NCBI RefSeq assembly: GCF_900166595.1
Contig: NZ_LT745763.1
Span: 3,161,333 to 3,225,332, forward strand
Direction: 5' to 3'
DNA from: Virgibacillus dokdonensis
GTDB lineage: Bacteria; Bacillota; Bacilli; Bacillales; Amphibacillaceae
DNA: 64,000 nucleotides
Positions 45,710 through 54,408 of this stretch are shown here, piece by piece. The notes below the pieces were generated by a model, which saw only the letters and a list, made by a program, of their open reading frames with translations, ran no database searches and had not been told where the DNA came from. Every line of letters starts with the position of its first letter. Position 1 is the first letter of the stretch. A program made the translations under genes and the position numbers.

Positions 45710-45886
45710 TTATTTCTTATCGTCCGAATTGCCTTTATAAAAAATATTTGTGCCAATATATAATAAAATTATTGATGAAATTACTATGATAACCCATAAT
45801 AGGGACACAATGTACTTAAAGGATAAAAGAAAAAATGTCATCCCGATAATAATAAAAGCTAATCCTATCAAACGATGATTCGTCAT
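45710..45886 (-). CDS. 58-residue two-helix membrane protein
   Basis: A short gene: MTNHRLIGLAFIIIGMTFFL continues with a second hydrophobic segment and a charged end GNSDDKK. GGGAGGATC lies upstream of the ATG. It has no recognised family. It lies about 660 bp beyond the last RiPP gene on the same strand, so it is probably independent of that cluster, although small membrane proteins near bacteriocin genes can be immunity proteins. Confidence 0.6.
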   Translation of the reverse strand: MTNHRLIGLAFIIIGMTFFLLSFKYIVSLLWVIIVISSIILLYIGTNIFYKGNSDDKK

Positions 45887-46370
45887 AAATATGATCCTCC
45901 CTTTTCAACATGATATACTTTACCACAGATTTTTTTAATAAAAGACCATATAACTATTATAGATGAAACCCTCCCTGATTATTACAAATGGTTTATTATT
46001 AAATAACAGTGAAAACTCTGCAACTAACAAATGTCTATTCCATCTCTTGAAATCACAAATTTCTTAAAAAGTGAGACAAACAAAATCCCCGGGCAAACAA
46101 GAAAAGCGTGAAAAGCCAAGCTTATCTCAATTTTCTTCTTTCACAAAAGGTACTTTTTATAAAACAATCTCCATTTAACCTTAAGACATCACCATATTTT
46201 CTGCTTCGTCTCGGTTAGAGTTTTATGCTATATGACAATCCAAGGAAGTACCACACCACTTCAATCTCGTTGGAATGTAAATACATTTTTCAACAAATCA
46301 TAATCAGAATCTATTTTTTATCTTTCAAAACCCTCGCTCTACTAAGATTGAAATGATAAGCTTTATCAAT
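45887..46370. other. Intergenic at downstream edge of RiPP cluster
   Basis: About 480 bases without a supported gene. GC content is low and no clear hairpin terminator for the cluster was found near 46300-46370. Confidence 0.4.
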
Positions 46371-47219
46371 TTAGGAAGCCTTCACAGTTTTGTTTCTGTT
46401 TAATTTTCTAGTATATAGTAGTAGTGCTATTGATGAGAAGCTCAAAATAATCATTGAAATCACTCCTGCCTCAGACCCAAATTCACCGGCATGTAAAAGT
46501 TCATTTTGACTCACTTTAAATTTCAGCAGACTAGTTGCTTCTCTACCACTTACGGCAAATCCAAATACAGTTCCCTCACTTAAATTCCACATTGCATGAA
46601 ACGATATAGGCAATAATAGTGAGCCTTTATAGTCAAGTAAAAGAGCCATAAGTATTCCAAAAATAGTTAGTCCAATAAATGCCGAAAAGGAATACCCCGG
46701 GTTGAAGAGATGTGCTAAAGAAAATAATGCAGCCTGTAAAAGTATTGCTACACTAACTGGTAAGTATTTTTTCAAGTGATTATAAAGAAAGCCTCGAAAT
46801 AAAAATTCTTCTACCAATCCTACGCAGGTGTGAATGATCATTCCAGGAGCAAATCCAAACAAAATCCAATATGGAACACTATTTGATAGTCTTACTAGCT
46901 CTGCCCCAGTCAACATGTAGGTTACAATAATAAGTGTTTGAACTGTTAATGCCATGAAAAAGCCATTTAATATTTGTAAACTATTTCGCTGGGTTGTATC
47001 AAGTCCTAAACTCCTTAAATAGGTTATATCTCTATACCATATTATAAAAAAACCAAATAAGCCTAATAACTGACCAATTCTTTGGAATATTGATATTAAT
47101 AACTCAGAATTTAAAATTAATCCTATACTACCAAACATAAAAGCAACTATTTGGGAGAAGATAAAGGCAAAAACAACGAATAAAACATATTCCGACAATT
47201 GTCTATTAATACTATTCAT
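46371..47219 (-). CDS. CPBP-family intramembrane protease homologue
   Basis: A 282-residue membrane protein of the CPBP (Abi, CAAX-protease-like) family with about seven membrane segments. The EExxxR motif is in GLVEEFLFRGFLYNHL (about residues 139-154), the FxxxH motif in ALFSLAHLF and the HxxxN/D motif in FHAMWNLSEG. CPBP proteins in bacteriocin loci often give self-immunity. It is last in the RiPP gene set, 107 bp after the permease gene. It may be immunity or a processing factor; the two cannot be separated from sequence. Confidence 0.85.
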   Translation of the reverse strand: MNSINRQLSEYVLFVVFAFIFSQIVAFMFGSIGLILNSELLISIFQRIGQLLGLFGFFIIWYRDITYLRSLGLDTTQRNSLQILNGFFMALTVQTLIIVTYMLTGAELVRLSNSVPYWILFGFAPGMIIHTCVGLVEEFLFRGFLYNHLKKYLPVSVAILLQAALFSLAHLFNPGYSFSAFIGLTIFGILMALLLDYKGSLLLPISFHAMWNLSEGTVFGFAVSGREATSLLKFKVSQNELLHAGEFGSEAGVISMIILSFSSIALLLYTRKLNRNKTVKAS

Positions 47220-47326
47220 ATTATCACTCTTCTAACTCTTAATTTACATCACAATCCGATCTAGTTTATTCTCAAATTGATTTCCATTCTAACGTAACGA
47301 TAATCCATTTATGACCTTAGGTCTCA

Positions 47327-48079
47327 TTAGCGCCATTTAAACGTAACCTTACCAATATAAAATAGTACAATAGTGGAACCAAAGAGTACTAATATATTAA
47401 TATAAGCTGGAAACATAGGTGAAAAACTATCAAACATGACAGTACGAAGTAAATCCCCAAAGTAAGTAAAGGGTGAAATCATCGCTATTTTTTCAAAAAT
47501 ATCGGGAAATATTGTTAATGGAAGCAGCACACCACTTAACATTAATACTGGAGCTGAAATACCTCCTAATAATGCGCCAGAAACCTCTACTGAATTAAAT
47601 ATGCTACCGAAAATAAATCCAAGAGGTAAAATAAGGCACATTCCAAGTAAGGAAGCCCCATAAAATGGGATGAGGTGCTTTAGTTGGATGACCTGTATAA
47701 TAAATCCAACACTAAAAAAAAGGGTTATTTGAATAATTGATATGATAAATCGGATAGTTATCTGTGATAATAGAAACTCTCCCTTCGATAAAGGCGTCAC
47801 TTGAAATAACTTTAAAGTTCCCTTCTTCCTTAATTCAATCAAGGGAGTTGTCGTACCAAAAAGCCCTGTTGACAAGAGTGCAAATATTAAAACACCCGGA
47901 AACATAAACTCAATAAAGCTTAATTCCATCGATTCTGAATTAGGGATAAGCATTCCCATCAAACCAAACATAATTAAGAAGGTCACAGGAAAAATAATTA
48001 TAAAAAAAGCTGTTTTAAAATCTCTCATGATCTCCAAATATCCTGTCTTTACAAGTTTCACAAAGGATGTATTTTTCAT
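47327..48079 (-). CDS. ABC-2 type permease of RiPP cluster
   Basis: A 250-residue ABC-2 membrane subunit with six hydrophobic segments. ELRKKGTLKLFQVTPLSKGEF is the typical cytoplasmic coupling loop, and PLGFIFGSIF and LSGVLLPLTIFPDIF are family-like. Its start overlaps the end of the ATPase gene (ATGA). With that ATPase it forms a two-part exporter, for product secretion and/or self-protection. Confidence 0.87.
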   Translation of the reverse strand: MKNTSFVKLVKTGYLEIMRDFKTAFFIIIFPVTFLIMFGLMGMLIPNSESMELSFIEFMFPGVLIFALLSTGLFGTTTPLIELRKKGTLKLFQVTPLSKGEFLLSQITIRFIISIIQITLFFSVGFIIQVIQLKHLIPFYGASLLGMCLILPLGFIFGSIFNSVEVSGALLGGISAPVLMLSGVLLPLTIFPDIFEKIAMISPFTYFGDLLRTVMFDSFSPMFPAYINILVLFGSTIVLFYIGKVTFKWR

Positions 48080-48828
48080 TTTTCTTTACTACCCTCCAAT
48101 TTTTGTGTTGTTATATTAATAAAAGCATTTTCCAAAGTATAATTATCTTTCCTTGCAAACTTTTGAATGAAAGAAGTCGTATTGTCCGTATCCAAAACGG
48201 TTTTGTCATGCAATATTGAAATTCTATCACACAATCTTTCTGCTTCTTCCATATGATGTGTAGTTATCAAAATTGCTTTACCCTCTTTTTTTAAATACTC
48301 TAAAATATCCCACATTAATAACCTAATATGAACATCTAATCCTGCTGTAGGTTCATCTAGTAAAAGGATTTCTGGATCGCCAATTAAAGCAACGCCTATA
48401 TTGACCCTTTGTCTCTGTCCTTGTGATAATTCTCTGATTTGTTTGTCTTTTACATTAATTAAATCGAGTTTGGTCAACAATTCCTTCACAGGAATACTTT
48501 TTTTATAAAGGCTACCAAATAGTTCCAGTATTTCTTGAATGGTTTGTCTCTCAAATAAGGAATATTCCTGTAATTGGATCCCAATATATTCTTTTATTTC
48601 CTTAGCCGAGAGTTTCTTTTGCTCTTTATTATAAATGGATATATCACCTGAATCTGGTTGTCTAAGCCCTACTAAACTTTCAATTAAAGTGGTTTTACCT
48701 GCCCCATTACGCCCTAATACCCCTAAGATTTCACCTCGGTACATTGTTAGATTAACATCTTGAATCGCCAAGACATTATCATAAGACTTTTTTAAGTCAT
48801 TTACGGATAAAACAACTTCATTATTCAT
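48076..48828 (-). CDS. ABC transporter ATPase of RiPP cluster
   Basis: A 250-residue ABC ATPase. Walker A is LGRNGAGKTTLIESL, the signature LSQGQRQRVNIGVAL, and Walker B LLLDEPTAGLD with the switch His in ITTHHMEEA. It overlaps the permease gene by 4 bp and the elimination-enzyme gene by 8 bp, so it is co-expressed with the maturation genes. No peptidase C39 domain is present, so leader removal is left to another enzyme. Confidence 0.92.
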   Translation of the reverse strand: MNNEVVLSVNDLKKSYDNVLAIQDVNLTMYRGEILGVLGRNGAGKTTLIESLVGLRQPDSGDISIYNKEQKKLSAKEIKEYIGIQLQEYSLFERQTIQEILELFGSLYKKSIPVKELLTKLDLINVKDKQIRELSQGQRQRVNIGVALIGDPEILLLDEPTAGLDVHIRLLMWDILEYLKKEGKAILITTHHMEEAERLCDRISILHDKTVLDTDNTTSFIQKFARKDNYTLENAFINITTQKLEGSKEK

Positions 48829-49747
48829 TTGATATCAACTCTTCTCCTTTAAATAAGCGTCCAGACTCTTCGTCATATAAAGGTTTTAACAAAGCAGCAA
48901 GGTACGCCTCCTCAACAGGCCAAATACCTAAACGATTATTCATCATATGAATATAATGAAAACATAATTCCTCTATGGGTTGTGGAACCTTTTGATCACT
49001 TATAACTCGTTCTACTACTTTATTAATATCTTTCGCAAACTCCTCTATTTTTCTAATTAGAACCTCTGGCAAGGAATCTTTAATTAACTTTGTAGTCTCT
49101 ATTCGTTTCTGACCTGCTTTAAGGAAGCTATCTCTGTACATCAATCCTTTATCAGAATAATTGGCCCCAATCCAATAACTTATATAATTCATTAAAAAAG
49201 AGCTCACTTTATTTTGTTCGAGGCATGTATTCATGAATTCCGCCATAGTTAAAAGCCCAATGGTATACCGGTCAATTCTATCTTTATTTATATAATGCAT
49301 GAAATCTAATGTTAAATTGCTTGAAATCTCAAAAATATCCTCCGCATAGGTTACCCCAATACTTCCACCGTACTTTTCAATTTCGGGTTCATATATGTCC
49401 AATTCATAAAAACAGTCATTCAAACCGCTACTATTTTCCACATCTTCTAAAGGCAATATTCTCTCCTTCGTTGTGATGTTGACCTCTAATACCTCTGGTA
49501 GCTTTTTCTCCAAATCTTCTTCTATATAATTACAAACAAAATCTAAATCCTCATTATATACTTGCAATCTAAGCCTAATGTGATTACCAGTCTCATCAAT
49601 AAATTTTATAAAAAACCACTTTTGAACTTTTTCATTTGATTTTAATTCTTTATATAACTTCGACATAATATTTTCTACAAAATAATCAATATATTTTTCT
49701 TCTGGAAAGTATATTTTGTAATACACCCATTCTAAGTTTTGGTTCAT
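48821..49747 (-). CDS. SpaB_C / thiopeptide-type elimination enzyme
   Basis: About 308 residues from MNQNLEWVYYK at 49747 (AAAGGATG upstream). This is the SpaB_C, thiopeptide-type domain. WFFIKFIDETGNHIRLRLQ (about residues 44-62) holds the Arg-rich strand; IEKYGGSIGV and HYIHMMNNRLGI are the other two family motifs. In split LanB systems this protein removes glutamate from glutamylated Ser/Thr to give dehydroalanine/dehydrobutyrine. The [4+2] pyridine synthases share the fold. Because the elimination-type motifs are present and only one such gene exists, I favour elimination. Confidence 0.85.
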   Translation of the reverse strand: MNQNLEWVYYKIYFPEEKYIDYFVENIMSKLYKELKSNEKVQKWFFIKFIDETGNHIRLRLQVYNEDLDFVCNYIEEDLEKKLPEVLEVNITTKERILPLEDVENSSGLNDCFYELDIYEPEIEKYGGSIGVTYAEDIFEISSNLTLDFMHYINKDRIDRYTIGLLTMAEFMNTCLEQNKVSSFLMNYISYWIGANYSDKGLMYRDSFLKAGQKRIETTKLIKDSLPEVLIRKIEEFAKDINKVVERVISDQKVPQPIEELCFHYIHMMNNRLGIWPVEEAYLAALLKPLYDEESGRLFKGEELISNE

Positions 49748-49912
49748 TTGAATTATCATCCTTTCTCTGTGCTCAAAGCACTAATATTCATACAATTTTT
49801 CCCTTAAAAAGAATAGAAACATTTAAGGTTGAAAATACAGCACGTGAAAGCGAAAAAATCCGTCTCCTTATTCCGTATTCAATTTCACCTTCAATAAGTA
49901 CATGTTTTCAGT

Positions 49913-52393
49913 TTATTCTGTCCTGTTAAGACTCATAAGCTCTGTGTTTAAGGGCTGACCTGATGTATTAGTATAAAAAGCTTCATCAGAAGATGGTAGA
50001 GCCTCTGTAAAAATCACATATTCTATGTCATGATTTTTCTTCTTTTTAAGAACCTCTAAACAATAAGGATTACAAAAATTCATCCACATTGGTTTTCTAA
50101 TCATTGAATCACCTATATAATAAGTACTCATATAAGTTTCTAATGGGATCCCATGTTTCAGTCGAAAGTCATTAACTTTTATAAAATAATCGACCTCAGA
50201 TTCGTTATGATGCTTCATAGGTAATTCACTGAAAGGAATTTCCCATTGAGCGCGCTTATAAATGATATTCCCTTCCTGTTCTCGCGGGACAAAAGATATT
50301 TGATCCACTTTCTTCTCTTTGTTCTCCCAAGGTCTGGGATTGATCCCTATATTGGTATTAGCTGTCCATGGATTTACTAATGTTAATAAAATATTTGCTG
50401 GACCATTAAGTAAATGTTGAGGAATAGTTCCCAAGTATACTGGGGAAATAATCTGTCCCTCATCATCAAGAATATCCAATGTGTGATTATAAGAATTATA
50501 AGAAATCCTTAGTTTGGTAATATCTATATTTTTTCTACCGGTATGATATGATAACTCTGCAATACTGTCCACGGCATCTTTTAACACATTAAAGTTTTCC
50601 TGAAGGTTAGACCAATCCCCACCTGTAGTAAACTCTGCGACATTCCCTTCGTAGAATGTTGTTTCTATCCAGTCTCTAAGGGACTTTTGATATGCTTCTC
50701 CTAACAAAGGAACAAAACGTGAAAAAATATTACCCATCCCTGTTGAAACTTTATTCACAACAATATCGTATCCCTTTTCTGATACGTTGTTAGGAACTAT
50801 TTGGAAGTAAATAGTAGATGTTGGTTTAGCAATAGAATTTCTCTCAGGTTTATTTTCTGCCTCCCCTTCCCGTACTTTTTGATAGGAGTCTTGCACCATC
50901 TCGAAATAATTGAGATTATCATGTCCACTAGCATAAATAGTGAAAATAAAGCTTAATAGATTACAGGTGCCATCCTCTCCATATTCTTTTAAAAAATAAT
51001 CAACAATCTCTTGGTACATTGGCAAAATCTGCATATCAGAGGAGACTTTTTCATGAATTTTCTTCAGTTGTTCTTCTATATCTTCAGGTAAACTCACGTT
51101 TGTGTTGGAAGAGCGGACATCTTCATAAATCATATTCGTATCGTTTATCCAATATGGCTTTTTTATATCCAGTATAGTAAAAATGTTATTAACATGCTTC
51201 CTAAGTTTAATAACGTTATTTAACCTTTGATTGACATCTATTTCATAGTCCTTTAACTCCTCAATTAGTCTGTCAATAATAGAAAAGACTTGAATAAGTT
51301 CGTCATGATCCACCTTGTTTTCTATTAAAAAATCCTTCATGTAATGAAATATTCTTTCATCTCGAATATCCCATGGAATCATCGGTCTTAAAACTTTTGA
51401 AGATAAAAGTTGTCTAATAATAAAGGTTGATTTACTACCTAATCTTTCTTTTATTTCACTTATTTTATAAGTCTCCCTTTCATAGTGTTCGACTAAACCA
51501 TTATAAATTTTCACAATATTACTATTCTTTAAAACATCTTTAGTCTTCCAGGGAAAACCATCAGAATGCTTATAAGAACTCTTTATAAAGTATGTATGAT
51601 CCCCAACTTTAACTTGAGGGTTAAATTTAAACATAAATAAGTTTTTATAATAAAGTGCAAATGATTCGACAATAGTAGATATAATTGATCTATTTAACTT
51701 TAATGAACTTTTATGCGACGATTCACAAACGGAACTTGATTTTTCTTCTATTGGTATATACTTCAACTGTGTCAGTGCACTGAATGGACTTGTTTTAAGC
51801 GCACTTCTTTGTAAATAGGTAAAAGTAGTATTAGATAAAATAGACTTGTAATTATATAAATCCTTTTTGTCTTTTAGGATCGCTTGCGCAAAATCTTCAC
51901 TTGCAAGAACAATACCTTTCATCATATCGTTAACGTCTTCACTATTCATCAAGTTTAATAAATTATTACTGATACTCTCTATTTCTAGGTTATAGACAGA
52001 ATTAGCTTCTATCATGATATGTTTGAAATCGTTATATTGTGTTAAGTGATTTTGTAATGTAGCCTTTTCATTAGCCGATAATAGCTGATCTAATCTGTAG
52101 ATATAGTCCATCTTTAAATCCAAAGATCTTCCATTATATATATCTCTATTCAACTTTAATATATACCTTCTTAATGTATTATCTTTTATTTGAGGAACGC
52201 TCTTGTACAGAATATCATTAACTTCCGGCATGGCATGTTGTATCTCTTGTTTTAGGTTATATATTTTCTGATGTAAAGAGTTTGTTTCTTGTAAGTTTAA
52301 TTGTTCCATAAAATAAGAAGGTACCGAGGCTATTCTTCCTAAAAGAAAATTGGCTGTACTGACTCTTTCTTTTAGATTAATATTACCCATCAT
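49913..52393 (-). CDS. Split LanB: lantibiotic dehydratase glutamylation protein
   Basis: An 826-residue protein of the Lant_dehydr_N family. In split class I dehydratases (TbtB/GodF type) this subunit uses glutamyl-tRNA to glutamylate Ser and Thr in the precursor core. Visible features include SALKTSPFSALTQLKYI, the conserved block SPVYLGTIPQHLLNGPANIL and the Arg-rich INPRPWENKEKKVDQISFVP. It lacks a C-terminal SpaB_C domain, which is supplied by the separate gene at 48821. GGAG lies before the ATG. The gene is intact. Confidence 0.9.
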   Translation of the reverse strand: MMGNINLKERVSTANFLLGRIASVPSYFMEQLNLQETNSLHQKIYNLKQEIQHAMPEVNDILYKSVPQIKDNTLRRYILKLNRDIYNGRSLDLKMDYIYRLDQLLSANEKATLQNHLTQYNDFKHIMIEANSVYNLEIESISNNLLNLMNSEDVNDMMKGIVLASEDFAQAILKDKKDLYNYKSILSNTTFTYLQRSALKTSPFSALTQLKYIPIEEKSSSVCESSHKSSLKLNRSIISTIVESFALYYKNLFMFKFNPQVKVGDHTYFIKSSYKHSDGFPWKTKDVLKNSNIVKIYNGLVEHYERETYKISEIKERLGSKSTFIIRQLLSSKVLRPMIPWDIRDERIFHYMKDFLIENKVDHDELIQVFSIIDRLIEELKDYEIDVNQRLNNVIKLRKHVNNIFTILDIKKPYWINDTNMIYEDVRSSNTNVSLPEDIEEQLKKIHEKVSSDMQILPMYQEIVDYFLKEYGEDGTCNLLSFIFTIYASGHDNLNYFEMVQDSYQKVREGEAENKPERNSIAKPTSTIYFQIVPNNVSEKGYDIVVNKVSTGMGNIFSRFVPLLGEAYQKSLRDWIETTFYEGNVAEFTTGGDWSNLQENFNVLKDAVDSIAELSYHTGRKNIDITKLRISYNSYNHTLDILDDEGQIISPVYLGTIPQHLLNGPANILLTLVNPWTANTNIGINPRPWENKEKKVDQISFVPREQEGNIIYKRAQWEIPFSELPMKHHNESEVDYFIKVNDFRLKHGIPLETYMSTYYIGDSMIRKPMWMNFCNPYCLEVLKKKKNHDIEYVIFTEALPSSDEAFYTNTSGQPLNTELMSLNRTE

Positions 52394-52498
52394 ATATTTT
52401 TCTCCTTTTTGATTAGCAGTTATAAATCACTAAAAATGTTTTACGAAGATGAGAGGAAACAATTTCAGCATAAAAATTATAACTTTCTCAAAAGATTC

Positions 52499-53635
52499 TC
52501 AAAATAAATTCTTACTTATACTAGTAACATAAAATAATAATAAAGTACTTATAAAAACCATCAAATACAATGAAGCTACTACTGAATAACTTATATATAT
52601 AACTTCTTTTCTCTTTGACATACTATTTAGATATTGTGGTTTTTCTTTATTCAACAAAATAGATTTCAAATATTGAAAGCTATTTCTTCTTAAATTCATA
52701 TCTTTCGTTAAACTTTCAATAAACCGATATAAGTCACTCGGAAGCAATAAATTTGTATTTATTAAAAAAACAAAGATTTGAATCCCCATAATATAATATG
52801 CTATATCCTGTAGCTGACCACCTTGTGTCATAATAATTGTGACCGTTATCGATAAAGAAATGAGATCAAAAAGTGGACCAGCTATCGAAATAATTGCTCT
52901 CGATTTCCGAGGCAACTTATATGTATCTGTTAAATCTAAATATGCAACTGGAAGAATATAATATAATAACCCCACACCTATCTCCCTAATATCTCCTCCA
53001 AGTACCTTACAAGTAAATGCATGCGATAACTCATGTAACAGTAAATGCATCAAAATCCAAGGCGCTATATAAAACAGTAACGAAGCACTGGGAGGGCGAA
53101 TTTCAGGATTAAAATTGAAGAAAGCGTATATTAAGTACGAGAGTAAAACTATAAATAAAACACCAATAAAGTACAGCGTGATCTTACTAGGGCTTTTGGC
53201 CTCTCTATTCTTTCTTTTAAAGAATAAGTCCATCATGTTATTGATTTTATAGGTACCTAATTTGACTACGCGAAACTTAGAGCTTTTTTCTCCTTTTGAA
53301 TGAATTTCGTTTGTTGTTTCAAATCCCTTGTATACAATTAAGCCCTTTCCAACAAGCTGTTTAATAAATAAATGTAATTGTTTCTCAACTTGCACATCAT
53401 TATATTTGTCATGTTTTTCACAAAATTGAGTTACAAGTTCTTCAGCCGTCGAGCATTGCTTTTCTAACAACCTAAATAATTCAACGGCGGAATTTCCAAT
53501 TTGATAATACTTCTTTGCAACTTTTGAATATAACAAGTACTCGTTACCATTATGGATGAGAGTCACATCCGGATTAATCATTAATTGATTCATGGTTTTC
53601 TTAGTTTCATTAGATACTTCATGCTCGTGAAGCAT
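52499..53635 (-). CDS. PqqD-like domain fused to M50-type metalloprotease
   Basis: A 378-residue protein. The N-terminal 105 residues are a PqqD-like winged-helix domain (KKYYQIGNSAVELFRLLEKQ then VGKGLIVYKG) that could bind the leader peptide. The rest is a membrane M50-type zinc protease with HELSHAF (HExxH) at about residue 200, a likely third ligand Asp in LDLTDTYKLP, and four to six membrane segments. It may cut the leader from the modified precursors or act in immunity. AAGGAGGTGA precedes the ATG. The placement directly after the precursor genes supports a processing role. Confidence 0.82.
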   Translation of the reverse strand: MLHEHEVSNETKKTMNQLMINPDVTLIHNGNEYLLYSKVAKKYYQIGNSAVELFRLLEKQCSTAEELVTQFCEKHDKYNDVQVEKQLHLFIKQLVGKGLIVYKGFETTNEIHSKGEKSSKFRVVKLGTYKINNMMDLFFKRKNREAKSPSKITLYFIGVLFIVLLSYLIYAFFNFNPEIRPPSASLLFYIAPWILMHLLLHELSHAFTCKVLGGDIREIGVGLLYYILPVAYLDLTDTYKLPRKSRAIISIAGPLFDLISLSITVTIIMTQGGQLQDIAYYIMGIQIFVFLINTNLLLPSDLYRFIESLTKDMNLRRNSFQYLKSILLNKEKPQYLNSMSKRKEVIYISYSVVASLYLMVFISTLLLFYVTSISKNLF

Positions 53636-53660
53636 ATAGGTTCACCTCCTTAATATTTAG

Positions 53661-53690
53661 ATAAAAGGGAAGATCAAAAATCTCCCCTCT
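53661..53690 (-). terminator. Attenuator-like hairpin after precursor genes
   Basis: On the minus strand AGGGGAGAT-TTTTG-ATCTTCCCT (one G-U pair) is followed by TTTTAT. A weak terminator between precursor genes and maturation genes is common in RiPP operons, where it makes precursor mRNA more abundant. Confidence 0.6.
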
Positions 53691-53695
53691 ACTAT

Positions 53696-53875
53696 TTAAC
53701 CAGCGGTTGAGTACGAACTTCCTGTACTGAAAGATGATCCTGCACACGCTGCACAGAAGGCACACGCAACCGTTGCAGCTACGCCTGTATAATTAATGGA
53801 TTCTGGCAATTCCTCGGCATAGAGCGTTAGTTTTTCGACCTTCTCTCCATTCATATCTTTGTTGGTATACGACAT
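53696..53875 (-). CDS. RiPP precursor peptide C (Ala/Ser/Cys core)
   Basis: A 59-residue precursor starting MSYTNKDMNG at 53875 (GAGGAGG 9 nt upstream). The leader ends with the shared block LTLYAEELPESINYTG. The core that follows, VAATVACAFCAACAGSSFST and then GSSYSTAG, has three Cys in an Ala-rich first half and a Ser/Thr-rich tail. The Cys residues would become thiazoles and some Ser/Thr dehydroamino acids or oxazoles. It is third in order of transcription after precursors A and B. Confidence 0.87.
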   Translation of the reverse strand: MSYTNKDMNGEKVEKLTLYAEELPESINYTGVAATVACAFCAACAGSSFSTGSSYSTAG

Positions 53876-53907
53876 TTTATACATCCTCCTCAATTTAAGT
53901 TCATCTA

Positions 53908-54081
53908 TTATCCGCTAGCACAGGCTCCAGTTGATGCACATGATGCTGTCGCTGGACAACTAAAACAAGCAAAACTAGCCGCGGACCCCCAACAACTAGC
54001 TATTCCAGTATAGTTTATTTTTTCTGGAAGCTCCTCAGCAAATAGTTCTAAATCTAATTCCTTTTTTATCTTATCATTCAT
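53908..54081 (-). CDS. RiPP precursor peptide B (Cys-rich core)
   Basis: A 57-residue precursor from MNDKIKKELD at 54081 (GGGAGGTG upstream). Its leader has LELFAEELPEKINYTG. The core starts at IASCWGSAASFACFSCPATA and goes on SCASTGACASG: five Cys and nine Ser/Thr in about 32 residues, with repeated SC/AC pairs suited to azole formation. It is the most heterocycle-ready of the three. It contains Trp and two Phe, useful for mass-spectrometric identification. Confidence 0.88.
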   Translation of the reverse strand: MNDKIKKELDLELFAEELPEKINYTGIASCWGSAASFACFSCPATASCASTGACASG

Positions 54082-54127
54082 CCTAAACACCTCCCATCTT
54101 ACATCTAATTCACACAACAACTTGTTA

Positions 54128-54307
54128 TTACCAGCTTAAAGATGCTGCACTGGATTGCGTACTCATTGTTGTACCTGGACAAGATGCACTAGATATTGTT
54201 GAGTTGGTTGATGCTGTTGATGGTGAAACAGCTGAATATTGGGATAAGTCCGGTAACTCTTCGGCATAAAGCTCTAACTTTAATTTTTCGTCAACTATCT
54301 TTTCCAT
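54128..54307 (-). CDS. RiPP precursor peptide A (Ser/Thr-rich core)
   Basis: A 59-residue precursor from MEKIVDEKLK at 54307 (GGGAGGGAGG upstream). The leader has LELYAEELPDLSQYSA. The core AVSPSTASTNSTISSASCPG then TTMSTQSSAASLSW has about 18 Ser/Thr in 34 residues but only one Cys. It should depend mainly on the dehydratase pair and on Ser/Thr cyclisation. Its core is quite unlike B and C although the leaders match. Confidence 0.87.
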   Translation of the reverse strand: MEKIVDEKLKLELYAEELPDLSQYSAVSPSTASTNSTISSASCPGTTMSTQSSAASLSW

Positions 54308-54408
54308 TTCCCTCCCTCCCTTCACTAAGTATTTTCAATGTTTTTCAATATATATAGTTAAATTCATGGATGTACATTTTAAGGTTTTTTATGATAAATT
54401 TGGTAAAC

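Noticed and set aside
48821..49747. Reading this SpaB_C protein as a [4+2] pyridine synthase
   Set aside because: It keeps the Arg-rich HIRLRLQ strand and HMMNNRLGI motif expected for glutamate elimination, and the cluster would otherwise lack that essential step.
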